Shown in pieces: positions 44,069 through 54,187 of a DNA stretch of 64,000 bases (position 1 is its first letter; each line of letters starts with the position of its first letter). The notes beneath the pieces are model-generated. The model saw only the letters and a program-made list of their open reading frames with translations. It ran no database searches and was not told the DNA's origin. Made by a program: the position numbers and the translations under genes. Source of the stretch: Oceanicaulis sp. HLUCCA04 (GTDB taxonomy: Bacteria > Pseudomonadota > Alphaproteobacteria > Caulobacterales > Maricaulaceae); the NCBI GenBank assembly GCA_001314625.1, contig LJSH01000001.1:186001-250000 (forward strand), read 5' to 3'.

Positions 44069-45043
44069 ATGAACCTTTCCAGCCTCGCCCTTGTGCGCTT
44101 CCTGCCGGTTGAGACCCATTTCGGCTTCATCCGGATGCGCGCGGTGTCCTTCATCCTTTCACTGGCTCTGGTGCTGGGGTCGGTCGCGGCCTTCTTCACC
44201 ATGGGCCTTAATCTGGGCATTGATTTCCGGGGTGGCACATCCATCGAGATCAGCACGGAGGGCCCCGCCGATATTGCCCTGATCCGCGAAGCGGTGACGG
44301 CGGTGGTGCCGGGCGACGTCCAGGTGCAGGGTTTTGGCACCGAGGAAGATGTGCTGATCCGCGTCGGCGAGATTGATCCTGAAGTCATCAACCCCCTTGA
44401 GGGATTTGAGGCGCTCGACGCGGCGCAGGCCCAGCAGGCGGTTCAACGCCTTGTCACCACGGCGCTCAACGAAGCCATTCCCGGCGTCAGCTATGAACGC
44501 ATGGAGGTCATCAGCCCGCAGGTCTCCGACGAGCTGCGCGTGGCCGGTGCCACCGCCGTTCTGGTCGCCTTGTTCCTGATGCTGGTCTATATCTGGCTGC
44601 GCTTTGAGTGGCAGTATTCGGTGGGCGCCGTGCTGGCGCTGGCGCACGATGTGATCGTCACTATCGGCTTTTTTGCCGTCACCCAGCTTCAGTTCAACCT
44701 GCCGACCATTGCCGCCATCCTGACCATTGTCGGCTATTCGATGAACGATACCGTGGTGGTCTATGACCGTATCCGCGAGATGTTCCGCAAGTACAAATCC
44801 CTGCCGACCCCGCAAGTGCTCGACATGGCCATCAATGAGACCCTGTCACGCACCATGCTGACATCGGGCACTACGCTGGTCGCCCTGATCGCCATGGCGG
44901 TCATGGGCGGCGCGGCGCTGGAGGGTTTTGCCCTGGCGCTGATCTGGGGCGTGACCATCGGGACGTATTCGTCCGTGTTCGTGGCGGCGCCCTTGCTGAC
45001 CGTTACCGGCGTGCGGCGCGATTCCGGAGACAGTGATAACTGA
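44069..45043 (+). CDS. secF: Protein translocase subunit SecF
   Basis: MGLNLGIDFRGGTSIEIS; GYSMNDTVVVYDRIREM. Confidence 0.96.
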   Translation: MNLSSLALVRFLPVETHFGFIRMRAVSFILSLALVLGSVAAFFTMGLNLGIDFRGGTSIEISTEGPADIALIREAVTAVVPGDVQVQGFGTEEDVLIRVGEIDPEVINPLEGFEALDAAQAQQAVQRLVTTALNEAIPGVSYERMEVISPQVSDELRVAGATAVLVALFLMLVYIWLRFEWQYSVGAVLALAHDVIVTIGFFAVTQLQFNLPTIAAILTIVGYSMNDTVVVYDRIREMFRKYKSLPTPQVLDMAINETLSRTMLTSGTTLVALIAMAVMGGAALEGFALALIWGVTIGTYSSVFVAAPLLTVTGVRRDSGDSDN

Positions 45044-45072
45044 GGCGCGCGACGTTCTGCCGGCTTGAAAAT

Positions 45073-45102
45073 AACCCCCGGCTGGATGGCCGGGGGTTTT
45101 TC
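45073..45102 (+). terminator. Rho-independent terminator after secF
   Basis: AACCCCCGGC/GCCGGGGGTT stem followed by T-run. Confidence 0.8.
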
Positions 45103-45125
45103 ATGTCTGGAGGGGTGGCCGTATA

Positions 45126-46439
45126 TTACTCGTCGATGACGGCCGGCATGAGCTGGCGGAAAATGGCCCGGGCGCCTTCGCGCGGCGAAGTGGCCGAGGG
45201 TTGTTCCTGCGCCATGATCAGCGCGACAACCCCGGTTGACGGGCTGACGAAGAAATCGGTGTCGAAATAGCCGCCCCAGCCGAAATCGGCCGGGTAGCCG
45301 GATGCCGATGATCCCTGGCCCTCATAGACAACGCCCACCGAATAGCCAAAGCCCAGATTGCCCGCATTCATCTGTTCGGGCATGCGGTCGGCGCCGACAT
45401 GCACCTGCGTCATCGCGGCGACGCTCTCTTCGGAGAGGATGCGCTCCCCGTCCAGCTCTCCGCCATTGGCGAGGGCTTGCGCAAAGCGGAAATAGTCGTT
45501 GGCTGTGGAGAAAAGGCCTGCGCCGCCCGCTGCGACATTGGCGCCGAACGCATAGTCGGCACTGGCTGGCACAGGCTGGATCACGCCGTTCTCGTCATGC
45601 GTGTAGAGCGTCGCAATTTCGCCGCGCCGCTCCTCTCCGGGGAAAAAGGTGGTCGCGTCCATGCCCAGCGGCTGGAAGATGCGCGCCTGCATGTAGCTCT
45701 CGAGGTCCTGGCCGGACGCCACTTCCACGACGCGGCCCAGAATGTCGCTCGACCAGCTATAGAACCAGCGCTCGCCGGGCTGGAAATAGAGCGGCAGGCC
45801 GGCCAGATGATCGATGCGCTCTTCGAGGCTCATCTCGCGGTCTTCATAGACATTGCGGGTCATGTAGAGACGGCCCAGATCGGTGTCCGCGTCAAAGACA
45901 TAGCCAATGCCCGACGTGTGGGTCAGAAGGTCCTCGATCGTGATGGCGCGGTTTGCGGGCACAGTCGCGATCTCGCCGTCTTCACCCGCGCTGACAGAAC
46001 TGGCGACCTGTGCATCTTCAAAGGCGGGGATGAGTTCTGACAGAGGCTGATCAAGACGGAGCGCGCCATCCTCGACAAGCTGCAACACGGCAACAGCCGT
46101 GACCGGCTTGGTCATCGACGCGATGCGCATGAGCGTGTCCGCTGTCATCGGGCGCTGCGTTTCAATATCGGCATAGCCGGCCTCGGAGACGTGTTGCACC
46201 ACGCCGTCGCGCGCAACCAGGGCGACATAGCCCGAGCGCGCTCCGGCAGCGGCGAACTGCTCCAGCGTGGCGTCAAGCGTGGCCAGACCTTCGGCGCTCA
46301 GGGCACGGGCAGCAGGTACAGCCTCGCTTACGGTTTCCGCGCTGGCGTCCGTCGGCGGGCTGCAGGCTGCGATCCAGCCAGTGCCAGCCAGCGCAGCAGC
46401 GAGCATGAGGGTGGTCAGGCTGGGTCGCGCATCATACAT
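45126..46439 (-). CDS. Serine hydrolase (beta-lactamase/class C PBP-like), probable lipoprotein
   Basis: SMTK (SxxK) and YSW motifs; lipobox-like WIAAC. Confidence 0.88.
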   Translation of the reverse strand: MYDARPSLTTLMLAAALAGTGWIAACSPPTDASAETVSEAVPAARALSAEGLATLDATLEQFAAAGARSGYVALVARDGVVQHVSEAGYADIETQRPMTADTLMRIASMTKPVTAVAVLQLVEDGALRLDQPLSELIPAFEDAQVASSVSAGEDGEIATVPANRAITIEDLLTHTSGIGYVFDADTDLGRLYMTRNVYEDREMSLEERIDHLAGLPLYFQPGERWFYSWSSDILGRVVEVASGQDLESYMQARIFQPLGMDATTFFPGEERRGEIATLYTHDENGVIQPVPASADYAFGANVAAGGAGLFSTANDYFRFAQALANGGELDGERILSEESVAAMTQVHVGADRMPEQMNAGNLGFGYSVGVVYEGQGSSASGYPADFGWGGYFDTDFFVSPSTGVVALIMAQEQPSATSPREGARAIFRQLMPAVIDE

Positions 46440-46563
46440 GTCAGGTCTCCGTTTGACGTGGGTCCGGGTTCGCGGCAAGGACACCCCGGCTTCCCTGCAA
46501 TGGCAAGCTAAAACACCAAGGCACCTGCTGAACGCCCATGTATTTCATGAAACCTTCAAAGCC

Positions 46564-47439
46564 ATGACCGCAGACCTGCCGCCGGACACGCATCAGGACA
46601 CACTTGCGGACACGGTTCGCCGCGAAGACCCGGCCCGATATATGGCGGCGCTCTTTGCGCCGCCGGACACGCGCGCGCGATTGCTGGCCCTCTACGCTTT
46701 CAATGCGGAGATCGCGCGAATTCCACGATCGGTCAGCGAGCCGGTGATCGGCGAGATGCGACTGGCCTGGGCGCGCGACGCGGCCGCAGATATCTTCGCG
46801 GATCCGCCGCGCGTGCGCCGTCATCCGGTTTATGAAGCGCTTGCCGGGCTGAAAGATGTGGCGGGCGCGCCAGCTCAAGACGCGCTGGCAACACTCATTG
46901 AGGCGCGCAATGCCGATCTGGGCGAGGGCGCGTTTCCCGATGCGGCGGAACGCGAACGCTATATCGAGCTGACAGCCGTCACAGTCATGATGATGGCCGC
47001 GCGGCTATGCGCGCCAGGCTGGCAGGCCGATGAAGACGGCAAGGCCGCTCTCACAGCAGCGGGCCGCCTCTGGGGTTATGCGGGCCTGCTGCATGATTTT
47101 GCCCGGCTGTGCGCCGCAGGGCGGCCGCCGGTGACGCAGAGTGAACTTGTGCAGAGCGGCGCCAGCCTTGAGGCCTTGCGCCGGGGCTTTCAGCCGGACA
47201 AGGCCCATATGGCGCGCGAGGGCCTGATCGAGGCTGCCCGCGCCGCTGCCATGCAGCTTGATGCCAGCCGCAGCGCCTTGCCGCCGGAAATCTTTCCCGC
47301 TGTGGGCTATGCCACGCTGGCGCGCGGGCAGTTCAAAACTGCCGCCCGGCGCCCTGATCCATACGCGTACGCGCCAGCGGAAAATCTGCTGGGGGCGCAG
47401 CTTCGCCTCCTCTGGGCGTCCCTGACAGGACGGATCTAG
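46564..47439 (+). CDS. Squalene/phytoene synthase family protein
   Basis: RYMAALFAPPDTRARLLALYAFNAEIARIPRSVSEPVIGEMRLAWARD. Confidence 0.85.
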   Translation: MTADLPPDTHQDTLADTVRREDPARYMAALFAPPDTRARLLALYAFNAEIARIPRSVSEPVIGEMRLAWARDAAADIFADPPRVRRHPVYEALAGLKDVAGAPAQDALATLIEARNADLGEGAFPDAAERERYIELTAVTVMMMAARLCAPGWQADEDGKAALTAAGRLWGYAGLLHDFARLCAAGRPPVTQSELVQSGASLEALRRGFQPDKAHMAREGLIEAARAAAMQLDASRSALPPEIFPAVGYATLARGQFKTAARRPDPYAYAPAENLLGAQLRLLWASLTGRI

Positions 47440-47522
47440 GCGGCTCCTCCAAAGAGGGACAGCACGCGGCGCGCGAGCGTTCGGTCGGCATCGCGCGCTC
47501 GCGCTCACGCAAACCGAAGTCG

Positions 47523-49475
47523 CTAGCCGTCCGGATCGCCAAGCACCTCGATCAGAAAGCGCTCAACTTCCTCCAGCACTTCGCGGCGCACCGAATAGCC
47601 GGTCAGCCAGTGATCTCCGCCTTCCTGCTGGACATACCGCACTGTGCCGCCCTCGCGCTCGATGGCTGACCGCATGCGCCGGCTTTGTTCCACGTCAACG
47701 ACGCTGTCGCTGCGTCCATGAATCAGCAGGACCGGGACGCGGATTGACGCCGCGTTCTCTTCCGGCGATCTCTGATCGAGATAGGTCTGCTCGCGGGTGT
47801 CGTCATCATCAAGGATTGACCGGTGCCAGTAGAGGTAAGGCGTTGATCGGTCGCCATACCGGTCGCGCGTATAGCGCAACATGCGCGACAGGTTGGAGAC
47901 GCCATTGAATGAAATGGCACAGCTGTAGAGGTCGGGTGTAAAGGCTGCGCCAGCCAGCGCGGCATACCCGCCATAGCTCCCCCCAAGGATGCAGATGCGC
48001 TCGGGATCGGCAAGGCCTTCCTCAACCAGAACGCTTACCGCATCGCTGACATCGTGTTGCATCACGCCGATACCCCACTCGCCATGGCCTGCCTCGCGCC
48101 AGCGCAGTCCATAGCCCGCCGACCCGCGGAAGTTCGGCTGGATTACCCCGTACCCGCGGCTGGCCAGGAAATGGGCGAACATGTCGTAGCCGCCATAGTC
48201 GCGCGCTGCCGGACCACCATGGGGCAGCACGACAAAGGGGAAGGGGCCGTCTCCGTCCGGCAAGGTCAGATACGCGGGAATGTCGGTCCCGTCGCGCGCC
48301 GTATAGGAAATGGACTCCCTGTAGGGCAGCGAGGCTTCAGCCAGTGCCGGGTTCTCACTCATCAGGTTTTCCAGCCAGCTCTCGCCGTTGGCATCGGTCC
48401 GGTAGATGAAAAACGCATCTGGCCGGTCCCCGTACTGGGCCCGGATAACGGCAACGCGCCGGTCCTGTGACCAGGAGACAATGGTCACCACCTCTGCAGC
48501 GAGAGACGCTTCGAGGCGCGATTGAAGATCGCGGAATTCCTCGTCGAACCATTCGGTGCGGACATGCGTATCCGCCCACTCGATACCCAGCACAGCGTTG
48601 GTATAGCTGTCGGTAATGACGCCTGCGACGTCGTATTCAGAGCTTTCAAACAGGGTCTGCCGGGGGGACGTGCCGTCGAGGGGGACCGCAACCACCGCGC
48701 TGACAACACCGCTACGCGCTTCTCGGGCGATCAGGTTTCGTCCCGTGACATCCAGACCATAGACGCCGCGCAATTCCGGCTCGTCCTCATCAAGGCTGAG
48801 TGGACGAAAGGCCTCACGTCCCGTGCGCACATACACCAACTGGTCCTCATCGCCCCGCTGGTCGATGCGTATGGTGGGTTCATTATCGGCATTCAGGATC
48901 CAGCCGCGGGTATTGTCCTGGCCCTCCATCGCCGTCTGGAAGCCGCCATTGTGCAGAAAAACCCAGTACACATCGAGCGTGCGCGTGCGCGAATAGGCTT
49001 CGATCAGCACCCGTCCGCGCTCTTCGTCAAGGCCGATAACTTGTGCCAGATCAGCATTATAGCCCATGTCGTTGGTCTGCTGGACGAGAAGGCGCAGGTT
49101 CTGCGTCTCCATGTCCAGCGCCATCATCTGGGCGAAATCGACGACCCCCGGGACAAAGGCCAGGCCACCGGGTGCGCCGAGGCGCATCAGTACATAGCGA
49201 TTGCCCACCCAGTAGAGACCTTCCACCCGGTTATCGAGGGCGTTCACGAGCTGACGTTCGCCTGTCTCCATATTGACCGAGAAGATGAAACGCTCATCGC
49301 CGCGATTGTGGCTGAAGGCGATGAAACGCCCGTCTGGCGACACCACCGGGTAATTGATGGCTGGAAGTTCTGCGAAGACGGCTGCCGGTATGTCTCCCGC
49401 AACGGCCTCCTGGGCGCGGACGCTGCCTGCCCCAACCAGAATGAAGAATACGCACGCCAAGTGAAACAGACGCAT
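47523..49475 (-). CDS. S9 family prolyl oligopeptidase
   Basis: HGGPAARDYGGYD, ILGGSYGGYAALAGA (nucleophile Ser), LLIHGRSDSVVDVEQS; signal peptide. Confidence 0.9.
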   Translation of the reverse strand: MRLFHLACVFFILVGAGSVRAQEAVAGDIPAAVFAELPAINYPVVSPDGRFIAFSHNRGDERFIFSVNMETGERQLVNALDNRVEGLYWVGNRYVLMRLGAPGGLAFVPGVVDFAQMMALDMETQNLRLLVQQTNDMGYNADLAQVIGLDEERGRVLIEAYSRTRTLDVYWVFLHNGGFQTAMEGQDNTRGWILNADNEPTIRIDQRGDEDQLVYVRTGREAFRPLSLDEDEPELRGVYGLDVTGRNLIAREARSGVVSAVVAVPLDGTSPRQTLFESSEYDVAGVITDSYTNAVLGIEWADTHVRTEWFDEEFRDLQSRLEASLAAEVVTIVSWSQDRRVAVIRAQYGDRPDAFFIYRTDANGESWLENLMSENPALAEASLPYRESISYTARDGTDIPAYLTLPDGDGPFPFVVLPHGGPAARDYGGYDMFAHFLASRGYGVIQPNFRGSAGYGLRWREAGHGEWGIGVMQHDVSDAVSVLVEEGLADPERICILGGSYGGYAALAGAAFTPDLYSCAISFNGVSNLSRMLRYTRDRYGDRSTPYLYWHRSILDDDDTREQTYLDQRSPEENAASIRVPVLLIHGRSDSVVDVEQSRRMRSAIEREGGTVRYVQQEGGDHWLTGYSVRREVLEEVERFLIEVLGDPDG

Positions 49476-49579
49476 GGACAGCCCCCCCGAAATATTCCCG
49501 GCATGCATAGTTCCGGGCTTGGATGAGCAGCGCAAGCGGAAATACCGAACTTTCAGTGCCGGGATGATATCTGGCAGTG

Positions 49580-50983
49580 CTATTGCGCAGCGACCGGCAG
49601 CCGTCCCAGCCACGCATCGCAATCGGCCAGAGCCCGCGCGGTCATCAGACGCTTTTTCGCCTGTGCCTTGGCCGCGCCGCGCAGGCGCTCGCCGTTCGGG
49701 CCCTTGGCGGGGCCTTCCATGTCGGGGAACAGGCCGAAATTGACATTCATCGGCTGGAACGCCCCCTTGCGGCCGGGAACATGGCCGGTCGTGATGTGCA
49801 TCAGGAGCGCGCCTAGCGCTGTGGTCGGCGGGGGTGCGCTGACAGGGCGGCCCTGACACTCCGCCGCGGCAAACCGGCCCGCGAGAAGCCCCATGGCCGC
49901 GCTTTCCACATAGCCTTCCACGCCAGTGATCTGTCCGGCAAAGCGCAGCGCGGGCCGGGCTTTGAGCCGCATGACGCCATCCAGCAGGCGCGGCGAGTTC
50001 AGGAATGTATTCCGGTGAATGCCGCCAAGGCGGGCGAACTGTGCGTTTTCCAGTCCGGGGATCATCCGGAAGATATCGGTCTGCGCGCCGTATTTCAGCT
50101 TGGTCTGGAAGCCGACCATGTTGAACAGCGTGCCATGGGCATTGTCCTGGCGTAGCTGGACCACCGCATAGGCTTTCTCGTCGGGCTTGTGCGCATTGGT
50201 CAGGCCGCGCGGCTTCATCGGTCCGTGGCGCAGCGTCTCGATGCCGCGCTCGGCCATCACCTCGATCGGCAGGCAGGCCTCGAAATAGGGCGTGTCTTTC
50301 TCCCAGTCGCGAAACTGCGTCTTGTCCCCGGCCAGCAGCGCCTCGACGAAGGCGTAGTACTGCTCCTTGTCCATCGGGCAGTTGATATAGGCGGCGCGGT
50401 CTTCGTCGGTCTCGCCCTTGTCATAGCGCGACTGTTTCCACGCCACATCCATATTGATGCTGTCGGCAAAGATGATTGGCGCGATGGCATCAAAGAAGGC
50501 CAGCTCGCCTTCGCCGGTCAGCCCGTGGACCGCCTCTGCCAGCGCCGGCGAGGTGAGGGGGCCGGTGGCGATGATCACATTGTCCCAGTCTTCAGGCGGC
50601 AGGCCCGCGATCTCCTCGCGCCGGATCTCGATATTGGGATGAGCTTCCAGCTTGGCCGTCACCGCGCGCGAAAATGCTTCGCGGTCGACGGCCAGCGCGC
50701 CGCCAGCGGGTACCTGGTTGATATCGCCCATCGCCATGATCAGAGAGTTGGCCCGGCGCATCTCCTCATGCAGCAGTCCTACCGCATTGGTTTCATGATC
50801 GTCAGAGCGGAAGGAATTGGAACAGACCAGCTCTGCCAGCCCGTCTGTCTGGTGGGCCTCGGTGCGCCGGACGGGACGCATCTCGTGCAGGATGACGGAT
50901 GCGCCAGCCTCTGCCGCCTGCCAGGCCGCTTCCGATCCGGCCATGCCGCCGCCGATAATGTGTATGGGTTGGGTGTGTTTCAT
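49580..50983 (-). CDS. trmFO: Folate-dependent tRNA (uracil-54) methyltransferase TrmFO
   Basis: [55 protein letters not shown]. Confidence 0.95.
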   Translation of the reverse strand: MKHTQPIHIIGGGMAGSEAAWQAAEAGASVILHEMRPVRRTEAHQTDGLAELVCSNSFRSDDHETNAVGLLHEEMRRANSLIMAMGDINQVPAGGALAVDREAFSRAVTAKLEAHPNIEIRREEIAGLPPEDWDNVIIATGPLTSPALAEAVHGLTGEGELAFFDAIAPIIFADSINMDVAWKQSRYDKGETDEDRAAYINCPMDKEQYYAFVEALLAGDKTQFRDWEKDTPYFEACLPIEVMAERGIETLRHGPMKPRGLTNAHKPDEKAYAVVQLRQDNAHGTLFNMVGFQTKLKYGAQTDIFRMIPGLENAQFARLGGIHRNTFLNSPRLLDGVMRLKARPALRFAGQITGVEGYVESAAMGLLAGRFAAAECQGRPVSAPPPTTALGALLMHITTGHVPGRKGAFQPMNVNFGLFPDMEGPAKGPNGERLRGAAKAQAKKRLMTARALADCDAWLGRLPVAAQ

Positions 50984-51093
50984 GTCCGCCGATATAGCGC
51001 CGCAGGGCGCTTGGCTCAAACCGGCAGGGCAGGCTGCCCCTGCGTCACAGTGATCCTTGGCAGGGTGCGCGCATCGGGCTAAGTCCCGCTGCC

Positions 51094-51942
51094 ATGAAAT
51101 TGATCCATAAAGATGCCCTGCAAGACGGGTTTGCCCTACTCCTCCGCCATCCGCGCGCCGTGCTGGCCGCGAGCGCGGTGTGCGCGGGCGTGGCCGCGCT
51201 GGAAGCGCTGGTCTCTTCATTCACGGGCGAGGCCGGGCCGGGACTGATCGGCGTCACGCTGCTGTTCATTCTCGGCTTCCATGCCTGGGTGATGGCCGCC
51301 GTGCTGGTGACGCGTCCCGCGCTGGGGCTTGGCGATGGATCGCTCAAAGACCGCGCGCGCGATGTGTCGCGGCTGGTGCTGGTCGCCGGGCTGACGCTGA
51401 TCCTGGTCCTGACGGTACAGGGCACGGCCTTTGTCGTGCTGGCCTTCATGCTGGGCGCGCTGGCGATCCTCGGCGCAGAGCGCACCGGGCTGACCGAGCC
51501 GCCCGAAGGCTTTGTGAATATCTTTGCCCTGTTCAACACCACCGAATGGCTGATCGCGGTGGCGCTGATCACGGTCTGGAGTGTGTTCGCGCTCTGGTTC
51601 ATTTCGCGCCTTCTGCCTGCCATTCCGGCGACACTGGAGCGCGGCAAGGTGCAGCTTCTGTCTGCCTGGCCGATTTTGCAGGGGCGCGGCCTTGCCGGCT
51701 TCCTCACCGGTGCTGTGGCAGTGTTGCCGGGTGTGGCCGTGCTGGTGGGGTTTGCCCTGCTGGTCGAGGCCGCCACCGGGTTCAACCCCGCGCGCGGCGT
51801 GCAGGCTGACACCCTGGCTCCGGCCGCGATAGCATTCCTGCGCGCGGTTCTGGTCGGCGGTTCGGTGGCGCTGGTGCTGACGCCGCTCATGGGCGTCCAT
51901 GCGCGCCTCTACATGAAATTTACGTCACAAACGTCTGATTGA
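51094..51942 (+). CDS. Hypothetical polytopic membrane protein
   Basis: Multiple hydrophobic segments; no recognised motif. Confidence 0.6.
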   Translation: MKLIHKDALQDGFALLLRHPRAVLAASAVCAGVAALEALVSSFTGEAGPGLIGVTLLFILGFHAWVMAAVLVTRPALGLGDGSLKDRARDVSRLVLVAGLTLILVLTVQGTAFVVLAFMLGALAILGAERTGLTEPPEGFVNIFALFNTTEWLIAVALITVWSVFALWFISRLLPAIPATLERGKVQLLSAWPILQGRGLAGFLTGAVAVLPGVAVLVGFALLVEAATGFNPARGVQADTLAPAAIAFLRAVLVGGSVALVLTPLMGVHARLYMKFTSQTSD

Positions 51943-52007
51943 GCGTGCCGTGATCACACGGCTGTGATAGTGTCGCGCCAAATTGTTGCAGGGCAGGGAC
52001 ATTTATC

Positions 52008-53048
52008 ATGACGTCTTCCACCGAAGCGAAATACGATTTTACCAGTGCCGCCTTCTGGTTTTTCAAATGCGTGGGCCGCAATCCGGGCGGTGCGTTCACC
52101 ATCGCGCTCTGGCAAATCATCCTCTACGCGGTGATTTTCGGTGTCCTTCTGGCGGTGGGCCTGCCTGCGATCCAGTCGATACTGGACGTGGTGGCAACCA
52201 ATAGCGACCCGGACCCAGAGCAGATTTTCGCGGCCGCGGGCACGCTGCTGGCCCTGTCTCCCATCATCGTCATCGCCTCCTTGCTGGTGGCCCTGATGGC
52301 GCAAGGCGCATGGATGCGCCTGCTGACGCGCAACGAGGTCGCCGGCGGTATTCCCTTCCGGCTTGGCGCTGACGAGGGCCGCCTGTTTCTAGTCAATCTG
52401 TGCCTGATCGCGCTGGCTATTGCGGGCTATGTCGCGGGCATTTTGTTCTTTGCGCTGATTGCCGGGGTATCGGTGGGGATCAACGCCGCTGCCGACGGAT
52501 CGGTCTGGACCGGGCTGCTCAACGGCTTCATCTGGTTTGTTGCCGTGGTCGGTTTCATGGCGGTGGCGATCATCATCTGTGTGCGTTTTGCCGCTGCTCC
52601 GGCGCTGAGCGTGCGCCAGAAGGGCTTCCGGCTGATGCAGTCCTTTGCTGCAACCAGGGGCATTGTAGGCTGGATGGTGCTGACCTATCTCGTGCTGATC
52701 ATTATCGGGGTTGTCGGGTCCATTCTCCTGTCGATTGTCCAGCAGATCGCCGTCATGGGCGGCATGATGGGCGCGATGGCCCCCTACTGGGGTGATTTGA
52801 TGTCTGGTGCCGAGCCCGATCCCGAGCAGCTCCGCGAAATGATCACCGGTATCATTACCAGCCCGGCAGCCATGATCGCCCTGGGCGTGATAGTACTGGC
52901 CCAGATCATCTTCCAGATCGCGTTCGAAGGCCTCTGGCATGGCGTGGGTGCCTACGCCGCCGTCCGCCATGATGGCGGCGATGGCCCCGTGGAAACCGAT
53001 CTGTCCGCCCCGGCCGAATCGGTCGGCAACGCCCCGTCGGAAGGTTAG
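52008..53048 (+). CDS. Hypothetical polytopic membrane protein
   Basis: KYDFTSAAFWFFKCVGRNPGGAFTIALWQIILYAVIF; multiple TM segments. Confidence 0.65.
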   Translation: MTSSTEAKYDFTSAAFWFFKCVGRNPGGAFTIALWQIILYAVIFGVLLAVGLPAIQSILDVVATNSDPDPEQIFAAAGTLLALSPIIVIASLLVALMAQGAWMRLLTRNEVAGGIPFRLGADEGRLFLVNLCLIALAIAGYVAGILFFALIAGVSVGINAAADGSVWTGLLNGFIWFVAVVGFMAVAIIICVRFAAAPALSVRQKGFRLMQSFAATRGIVGWMVLTYLVLIIIGVVGSILLSIVQQIAVMGGMMGAMAPYWGDLMSGAEPDPEQLREMITGIITSPAAMIALGVIVLAQIIFQIAFEGLWHGVGAYAAVRHDGGDGPVETDLSAPAESVGNAPSEG

Positions 53049-53054
53049 ACCGAA

Positions 53055-54062
53055 ATGACTGAACAGGCTCTCGTCCCGCCGCCCTGGGCGGCGCTCTACG
53101 CCCCCTGGGCACCACAATCACGGCGCAGCTTTGGCTGGGCCACACCTTTCATCCTGATCGTCACCTATCTGATTTCCTCGGTCCCGATGATCATCCTCAT
53201 GGTGGTCGCGGCGGCCGGTGCGCCGGGCGGGCTGGATGCGGTCGCCGAGGAAGGCGAGGCGGCACTTGCCGGCAGCGTCATGCTGCCTGGCATCATGATG
53301 CAGTTCGCCCTCTGGGCCGCGCTCATCATTGTGTGGGTGAAGGCGTTTGAACGGCGTGATTTTGCCTCGATGGGCTTTACCTCAACCGGCTGGCTGGGCC
53401 GGTATCTGCGGGGGCTTTTCGTGGGCGTTGGCCTGGTCCTGCTGCTCGGCGGGACGATGGCCCTGCTGACCAGCTTCGCGCCGGACGCGGTGCCCGAAAG
53501 CATGCGCGACATGACGCTGCCGGACGATGCCGACTGGTCGGCTCTGGCGGGCGCAGCCTTTATCGGCTTTGCCCTGTTTGCTGTTGTCACCTTCCTTATC
53601 CAGGGCGGGGCGGAGGAAGTGATCTTCCGCGGCTGGATGATGAGCACACTGACCGCCCGCTGGGGCGCAGTGGCCGCCATTATCGGCTCCAGCGTGATTT
53701 TCGGCGCGTTCCACCTGCACGTGATGATATCCGGCGTCGCCTATGGCCTGCTGGCCGTCTTCGGCATTACCGCGACAGGGTTGTTCTTCGCGCTCTACGC
53801 CTATGCCGAGCGCGGCGTATGGGGCGCGGCCGCTGCCCATGGCACGTTCAATGCTGCGGCCACCATGATGCCGCTGGCCATTGCACAGGCCAGCGAGCCG
53901 GACCGCACGCCGTCAGACCTGTTTGGCGAAGTGCTGACGCGCGCCACGGGCATGGCGGGTGTGGAGGCTACCGAAGTCGGCCCGCACCTTCTGGTGCAGC
54001 CGGGTGTGTTCCTCACGCTCAGTCTCATCCTCTTCCTGCGCATGCGGGCGAGGAAAGGGTAG
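53055..54062 (+). CDS. CPBP family intramembrane metalloprotease
   Basis: EEVIFRGWMM (EExxxR) and FGAFHLH (FxxxH) motifs. Confidence 0.88.
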   Translation: MTEQALVPPPWAALYAPWAPQSRRSFGWATPFILIVTYLISSVPMIILMVVAAAGAPGGLDAVAEEGEAALAGSVMLPGIMMQFALWAALIIVWVKAFERRDFASMGFTSTGWLGRYLRGLFVGVGLVLLLGGTMALLTSFAPDAVPESMRDMTLPDDADWSALAGAAFIGFALFAVVTFLIQGGAEEVIFRGWMMSTLTARWGAVAAIIGSSVIFGAFHLHVMISGVAYGLLAVFGITATGLFFALYAYAERGVWGAAAAHGTFNAAATMMPLAIAQASEPDRTPSDLFGEVLTRATGMAGVEATEVGPHLLVQPGVFLTLSLILFLRMRARKG

Positions 54063-54087
54063 GGGCGCTGCGGCCATTGAGGTGAAA

Positions 54088-54117
54088 CCCCGGACGCGCT
54101 GACAGCGCGATCCGGGG
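54088..54117. terminator. Hairpin between convergent CPBP and uvrA genes
   Basis: CCCCGGACGCGCT-GAC-AGCGCGATCCGGGG. Confidence 0.5.
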
Positions 54118-54187
54118 CCTCTATCAGGACGGGTCTGCATCAGGTCCCGGATAGCTGCCGCGCAGCTTCCGTGAGTTCAGGTGTCCT

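Noticed and set aside
42425-44119. 564-aa minus-strand ORF antisense to secD
   Set aside because: Shadow ORF from high-GC codon bias; low-complexity His/Arg/Gly composition and a clear secD on the other strand.
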